The notes beneath the pieces were generated by a model. That model did no database searches. It was not told the origin of the DNA and was given only the letters and a program-made list of their open reading frames with translations. The position numbers and the translations under genes were made by a program. A stretch of DNA of 64,000 bases from Pseudomonas sp. (GTDB taxonomy: Bacteria > Pseudomonadota > Gammaproteobacteria > Pseudomonadales > Pseudomonadaceae), in NCBI RefSeq assembly GCF_030698175.1, contig NZ_JAUYNT010000001.1:1-64000 (forward strand). The letters run 5' to 3'. Below, one piece after another: positions 57,739 to 64,000 of this stretch; the stretch's first letter is position 1, and each line of letters opens with the position of its first letter.

Positions 57739-58848
57739 TTATAGGCTGCGCTCGGTGCGGCCACCGGAGCGGGCCAGGTAACCCGAGCCGTGCTCACAGA
57801 GCAAAGCGCCGCGCTGCACCGCCGGCAACGCATCCAAACCATCGCGCAAGGCATAGGCCTGATAACCCAACTGCGACAACAGAAATACCGCGCTGGCACT
57901 GCGCTTACCGCTGTCGCAGTAGCACAGGTAGGTGTGGGTTTTGTCGAGCAAACGGGCCTTCAGCCGCAGTAAATGCAAGGGCATATTTAACGCCTGCTGC
58001 GCATGGGTGTGCTCGTACTCTTGCTGCAGGCGCACATCCAACCATTGGGCGCCGGCAGTCAACAAACGCGTGGCCTCGCCAAAGGACACCTCATCCACCA
58101 CTGGGGCCTTTAACAGCGCGAAAAAATCTTGCCGATCCAGGCGCAGCACCACGCCATCCTCCAGCATGGTGACACTGGCGTTACGGGGTAAATCGGCCAG
58201 CAAAGCTTCCTCACCAAAACAGGCACCCACCTCAAGCTCGGCCAACACTTGGTGGGCGCTGCCGGCGCCGCGAATCACTTCGGCGCGGCCGCTTTTAAGG
58301 AAGTAGCAGCAATCGCCAACTTCACCTTCACTCAACACAGAGCTGCCCGCGAGCAGCTCAAGGCGCTGCAAACGTTCGAGCATGGCGCGCACATTGGACG
58401 GCGGCACCCGGTTAAAAATGGGGTTTTCCAGTAAGCGCTCGATCCAGTCAATGTCTTCACCGGTCGAAGCCAATTCCAGCAACAGGTCGTGATAGGCCGA
58501 ACGCCAGGTCAACAAGCGCGTCAAAGTGGCGCTGTCGAGCAGCAACAAACTGACATCGGTGAGCGCGTGCACCTCATGCAGGCGCGGCAAACTGGGCGAC
58601 AGTGGATGACAGCTCGCCTCAGTGCCAGCCTGCAACTCGTGCTCAAGCCCGGCTTCATCGCGCAGCAGCAAGGTGCCAGACAGCAGGTAATTGGTGTGCC
58701 GAGCTTTATCGCCCCGGCGAAACAGCAACTGACCGGCGAGCAAATGCTGCGGCACCAATTGGCTACGCAGTTCGCGCCACTGCTGCTCGGACAGCGCATT
58801 AAGCGGTGTCAGGCTGCGAAGTTGCTCGGGGTTTAACGGCTCGCTCAT
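57739..58848 (-). CDS. Cyclic-nucleotide-binding and rhodanese fusion protein
   Basis: 369 residues. Two cyclic-nucleotide-binding folds: an N-terminal degenerate one (about 10-120) and one at about 145-265 (GEVGDCCYFLKSGRAEVI, GACFGEEALLADLPRNASV, the cAMP-binding cassette). A C-terminal rhodanese domain (about 270-360) ends in the active-site loop CYCDSGKRSASA. It may link cNMP signalling to sulfur transfer, though the ligand is unproven. Its arrangement with the PLP enzyme upstream, which may release sulfide, is noteworthy. ATG 58848; the longer frame lacks homology. Confidence 0.88.
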   Translation of the reverse strand: MSEPLNPEQLRSLTPLNALSEQQWRELRSQLVPQHLLAGQLLFRRGDKARHTNYLLSGTLLLRDEAGLEHELQAGTEASCHPLSPSLPRLHEVHALTDVSLLLLDSATLTRLLTWRSAYHDLLLELASTGEDIDWIERLLENPIFNRVPPSNVRAMLERLQRLELLAGSSVLSEGEVGDCCYFLKSGRAEVIRGAGSAHQVLAELEVGACFGEEALLADLPRNASVTMLEDGVVLRLDRQDFFALLKAPVVDEVSFGEATRLLTAGAQWLDVRLQQEYEHTHAQQALNMPLHLLRLKARLLDKTHTYLCYCDSGKRSASAVFLLSQLGYQAYALRDGLDALPAVQRGALLCEHGSGYLARSGGRTERSL

Positions 58849-58915
58849 GACAATATCCAGATTCCGTGGACCGAGATTTGGGTTTTCTGTCGACGCGACC
58901 AGCATCTCGGGACGC

Positions 58916-59845
58916 TTAACTCAGGGGCGACAACAACGCGCGGCGACCTTGCAAACCACCGGTATGCACGAACAACACACGGGTTGCTGGCGCAAAGTAA
59001 CCGGCCTCGACATGCTGGCGCAATGCCAGCAAGGCTTTTGCCGTATACACAGGTTCAAACTGGACGCCGCTAGATTGCTCGGCGGCACTCATAAAGGCCA
59101 GCAACTCGGGGTCAACCCGGGCAAAGCCGCCGCGGCAAGCGTCGACTAGATGGTAGCCCTGATTAGCCATTCCAGCCTCAGCCAATAAGGCCGCGATTTG
59201 CCTATCAGTACCATGCCCCGCCGGCACCGCCAGGGCAGCATAAACCGGGTGCTCGCCCGCTTCGGCAATCACCAAGCCCGCCGCAGTGGTACCGGTCCCC
59301 GCCGCCAACCACCAGGCGTCATAGTCGGGCCAGCCCAGGGTATCGAGCTGGGCCTGCACCTGCTGGCGCAAACTGGCGCAACTGTGGGCGGCCAGCAAGC
59401 CCAGGCCACCTTCGGCAACGGCAAATAAATGCGGATAACGCTGCTGCCAAGGCAACCAAAAATCGGCCTGATGCCGCGCCCGATAACCGCCATAACCGAG
59501 CCAATGCAATTGCATGCCCATGGTTTGCAGATCACGCACCGTCGGGGTGTCTTGCGGCTCGCCGCGCAGCAGGCCAACCACCGGAAAATCAAAGCGTTTG
59601 CCGGCACCGGCCAGGGCATGTAAATGATTGGAGTGCGGCCCACCAAGGCTGATCAGCCCGTTAAAACCAGCCTTGGCGGCGGCGCTCAAATACGGCGCCA
59701 ACTTGAACCATTTATTCCCGGAGATCAGCGGGTCGATCAGTTCCAGGCGCAGCACGGCCAATTCAATTCCGGCGGCGCGCGACCAGTCAAACTCCAAGGA
59801 TTCAAGCAAGGCCTGCGGTTGCCAGTGCGGGATGACTAATGGCAA
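58916..59845 (-). CDS. PLP-dependent ACC deaminase / D-cysteine desulfhydrase family enzyme
   Basis: 309 residues, fold-type II PLP enzyme. The PLP lysine is K45 in SGNKWFKL; phosphate-binding GTGTTAAGL is present. The family includes D-cysteine desulfhydrase (pyruvate, H2S, NH3) and ACC deaminase; substrate cannot be chosen here, though D-cysteine is more likely as deaminases carry further conserved tyrosines. The start appears to be TTG 59845, 3 bp after the upstream stop, with no in-frame ATG nearby. Operonic with the coiled-coil gene. Confidence 0.82.
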   Translation of the reverse strand: MPLVIPHWQPQALLESLEFDWSRAAGIELAVLRLELIDPLISGNKWFKLAPYLSAAAKAGFNGLISLGGPHSNHLHALAGAGKRFDFPVVGLLRGEPQDTPTVRDLQTMGMQLHWLGYGGYRARHQADFWLPWQQRYPHLFAVAEGGLGLLAAHSCASLRQQVQAQLDTLGWPDYDAWWLAAGTGTTAAGLVIAEAGEHPVYAALAVPAGHGTDRQIAALLAEAGMANQGYHLVDACRGGFARVDPELLAFMSAAEQSSGVQFEPVYTAKALLALRQHVEAGYFAPATRVLFVHTGGLQGRRALLSPLS

Positions 59846-59848
59846 AGG

Positions 59849-61537
59849 TTAACCCGCAGTGCGCAAGGGACTTGCGCTCTTGTGCCGCGCACAGCAGTTG
59901 GAATGCCCAAGCACAAAACGGCTGGGCGCATCGACACGATCCAGCGGTATGCCGCAGCGCTCGCCACTGGGCAATAAGCCGGCGCAGGTGGGTGACTGAT
60001 AGTGCGCATGCCATTCTCGGTACTGCGCCTCGCTGACAAAACACTTGGCCGCCACATAGGCCATGGGGTTGTCTTGATAGCGCGCAACATCGGCCAACGG
60101 AATAGTCAGATGGCCGGCGCCCGGGTGATACACCACAAACACCACGCCAAGCTTGGACAAGCGCTCCAGCACCTGTTCACTGCCCTGCCCGGCATACTCG
60201 TCGCGCTCATGCTTGAGGCGCGCGACTTCTTGCTCTAACTGGGTATCCAGTTCGTTGCGATAGGCCAACTCGACATCGCGAATGGCAATTTGCTCTTTGT
60301 ACTCAACCACCGCCGCCGCCACCTTGGCTTGCAACTCGCTCGCAAACTGGCGCCGCAGGATATCGGCCTCAGTTTGCGCGTGCTGCTCAAGTGCACGCAG
60401 TTGCCCGGCCATTTGTTCGCGACTGCTTTGAAAGCCCTCAGCTTGGCTGCTCAGCTGGGCTTTGAGGCTTAGGTTAAGCTCTTCTTGCTGACGAACTGCC
60501 TGCTGCATTGCCTGCAGCTGGGTTTGCAGCGACAGGTTTTGTTCATCGCTGGCTTCGCGCGACTTGCCCGTGCCTTGCTCATCGCGCAGCGCTAATTGTT
60601 CTTGGTACCCCAGCACCGCCACGGCCACTTTCGCCTGTAATTCAGCCTCAAACTGGCGCCGAAAAATATCCGCCTCGGTTTGCGCGTGCTGTTCAAGGGC
60701 GCGTAGCTGAGCGGTCATCAACTCTCTGCCGTTCTGAAACTCATCGGCCTGCGTGCTCAATTGCGCCTTGAGACTGCGATTTAACCCCTCCTGCTGACGC
60801 AGCGCCTGCTGCAAAGCTTGCAACTGAGTGTGCAACGCCTGGTTCTGTTCGTCGCTGGCCAGCCGGAACTTGCCTAACTCTTGCTCATGCTGCTGAGCCA
60901 GGCTGTTGATCCGCAAGCGTTGCTGCTTGATTAATTGAGCCGCCTTAACCCGCTGCTCTTGATCAACCTTCTCGGCTTGCACCTGGGCTTGCTGCTCGGC
61001 CTGTAACTGCTGTGGATCCGGCGGGTACCAGTGATCTTCGACGGCCATCTGCAGGCGCTCGGCAGCGACCACTTGCGGCGCATCATCCTCGACCAACAAA
61101 CCCATGTGATTGCGTTTAACCGTATCACGCAGCAGCGCCAAATCGTTGTGCCCGGGGCTCAGGCTCGGATCCCACAGGTGCATTTGATGCCATGACACCG
61201 GGCATTGGCTGCGGCACGCCAAACGAATGGGTCCGGCGCCCAGATCCGGCCCACGCCCGGCGTTGTCGGCCAGATGCCGCAGCGGAATATTCCAGCCGCT
61301 ATCGGCGGCGCCTTTTTCGTCAAAATCGAGGTAAAAGAACACCACAGAACGAACCAGCAGCCGCGGATTAACCAACAGATAGGCCATGCGCACCTGCTGG
61401 TCGGCGTATTCGGGCATGTTGACCACAGCGTCGAGCAGCGCTTCAAACTCGGCAAAGAGCATTTCTTTACAGATCCCGCCACGCTCACTGAAGAACATCA
61501 CGGCTTCGACCATCTGCGGTTTTTTCTGCAGGCTCAT
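59849..61537 (-). CDS. Coiled-coil protein with 102-residue internal tandem duplication
   Basis: 562 residues. The N-terminal globular part (about 1-175) is unrecognised. A long Gln/Leu/Glu-rich coiled coil (about 180-425) contains two near-identical 102-residue copies (about 228-329 and 330-421), both beginning SDEQN. The C-terminal part holds a cysteine/histidine cluster (C...C...CC-x2-H in about the last 45 residues), possibly zinc-binding. Similar proteins are sometimes labelled DNA repair or chromosome partition, without support I can see. ATG 61537 follows GAGGAA. It heads the three-gene minus-strand operon. Confidence 0.78.
   Translation of the reverse strand: MSLQKKPQMVEAVMFFSERGGICKEMLFAEFEALLDAVVNMPEYADQQVRMAYLLVNPRLLVRSVVFFYLDFDEKGAADSGWNIPLRHLADNAGRGPDLGAGPIRLACRSQCPVSWHQMHLWDPSLSPGHNDLALLRDTVKRNHMGLLVEDDAPQVVAAERLQMAVEDHWYPPDPQQLQAEQQAQVQAEKVDQEQRVKAAQLIKQQRLRINSLAQQHEQELGKFRLASDEQNQALHTQLQALQQALRQQEGLNRSLKAQLSTQADEFQNGRELMTAQLRALEQHAQTEADIFRRQFEAELQAKVAVAVLGYQEQLALRDEQGTGKSREASDEQNLSLQTQLQAMQQAVRQQEELNLSLKAQLSSQAEGFQSSREQMAGQLRALEQHAQTEADILRRQFASELQAKVAAAVVEYKEQIAIRDVELAYRNELDTQLEQEVARLKHERDEYAGQGSEQVLERLSKLGVVFVVYHPGAGHLTIPLADVARYQDNPMAYVAAKCFVSEAQYREWHAHYQSPTCAGLLPSGERCGIPLDRVDAPSRFVLGHSNCCARHKSASPLRTAG
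60245..60856 (-). repeat. 306-bp tandem duplication in the coiled-coil gene
   Basis: Copies 60551-60856 and 60245-60550, in frame. For example the segments near 60365-60412 and 60671-60718 align at exactly 306 bp. The protein copies agree at most positions over about 92 residues. Confidence 0.85.
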
Positions 61538-61838
61538 GAATATTCCTCTAAACCGACCAAGCACCCGGCGCCGCAGCCAACATTCAGCCAGCCAGCCAGG
61601 TGCGAACCTGAGCAGTCAAACGCGAGCCTGTGCTTTGCAAGTTTAGGGGAAAATCACCGACGGGCAATGTGACTGGGTTGGCAGCCGCCCGGCCGCTAAG
61701 ACGCAGAGGGTCTGCGACAAGCAAAAACTGTGATGCGGTCGGACAGTGCCGCGCAGCTGGTTGGCGCAGCAAGTGCTTGCTCGGCAAGCCTTGGCCCGAT
61801 CACTGGCTCAACAACGGCTACCTAGGCACCACATCCAA

Positions 61839-61865
61839 GCGTTGCAGCCGTATTAGCTGCAACGC
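61839..61865. terminator. Hairpin downstream of fadH
   Basis: GCGTTGCAGC (61839-61848), loop CGTATTA, GCTGCAACGC (61856-61865), 22 bp after the fadH stop. CCTAGGC occurs as a direct repeat on each side. The U-run is weak. The remainder of the 61538-61838 spacer shows nothing I can assign. Confidence 0.5.
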
Positions 61866-61886
61866 GACCTAGGCATAGACGGGTAC

Positions 61887-63998
<2,112 letters not shown>

Positions 63999-64000
63999 CA

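Overview
The window is a gene-dense, high-GC chromosomal stretch from a Pseudomonas (gammaproteobacterium). The assignment rests on protein content (RMF, NAD-specific glutamate dehydrogenase of about 1,620 residues, GbuR/GbuA, AlkB, SMC of 1,167 residues, ZipA/LigA), on Pseudomonas-style REP inverted repeats, and on gene orders I recall from P. aeruginosa PAO1. It is mostly core genome. I see no prophage, integrase, transposase, CRISPR array, rRNA or tRNA gene. About 45 protein genes are supported.

Layout. 1-330: a repeat-rich spacer, then an HU-family gene. 637-9588: ligA, zipA, smc and a GntR/FCD regulator on the minus strand, with a divergent alkane monooxygenase gene (alkB) on the plus strand. 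This matches the PAO1 alkB2-gntR-smc-zipA-lig block. 9589-9986: a REP pair (BIME-like) at an apparent synteny junction. 9987-22135: dGTPase, a large Cache-HAMP-GAF-HD-GYP sensor, YggL, PBP4 (dacB), RlmKL, RMF, PyrD, a DUF2835 protein and an unknown protein. 22244-27106: the large glutamate dehydrogenase. 27367-34450: a tightly packed MoxR-DUF58-DUF4381-VWA-VWA/TPR-BatD operon. 34853-41923: an RND/MMPL permease, a YCF48-like propeller, DUF1329 and DUF1302, a conserved envelope transport cassette of uncertain substrate. 42396-50921, all minus strand: nadK, metallophosphoesterase, AAA+ ATPase, membrane protein, TPR membrane protein, YeaC, DUF2797 and pepN, many with stop/start overlaps. 51050-56633: guanidino-compound catabolism, with the LysR regulator gbuR divergent from gbuA, an NTF2-like protein, an NCS1 permease and an aldehyde dehydrogenase. 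56727-63923: DUF1853, a cNMP-binding/rhodanese protein, a PLP enzyme of the ACC-deaminase/D-cysteine desulfhydrase family, a coiled-coil protein with an internal duplication, and 2,4-dienoyl-CoA reductase (fadH).

How they work together. The gbu group looks like a self-contained uptake-oxidation-hydrolysis route for a guanidino compound, ending in GABA and urea. AlkB and FadH fit growth on alkanes and unsaturated fatty acids. The Bat operon and the DUF1302/DUF1329/YCF48/RND cassette are envelope systems. The AAA+/membrane/TPR trio is translationally coupled and I cannot assign it to any described system. The strongest unexplained signals are: the same 11-bp palindrome (TTGTCCGACAA), which fits the GntR/FadR operator pattern, upstream of both alkB and gbuA; a near-perfect 102-residue tandem duplication in the coiled-coil protein; the AAA+/membrane/TPR trio; and a strong terminator-like hairpin directly upstream of ligA.
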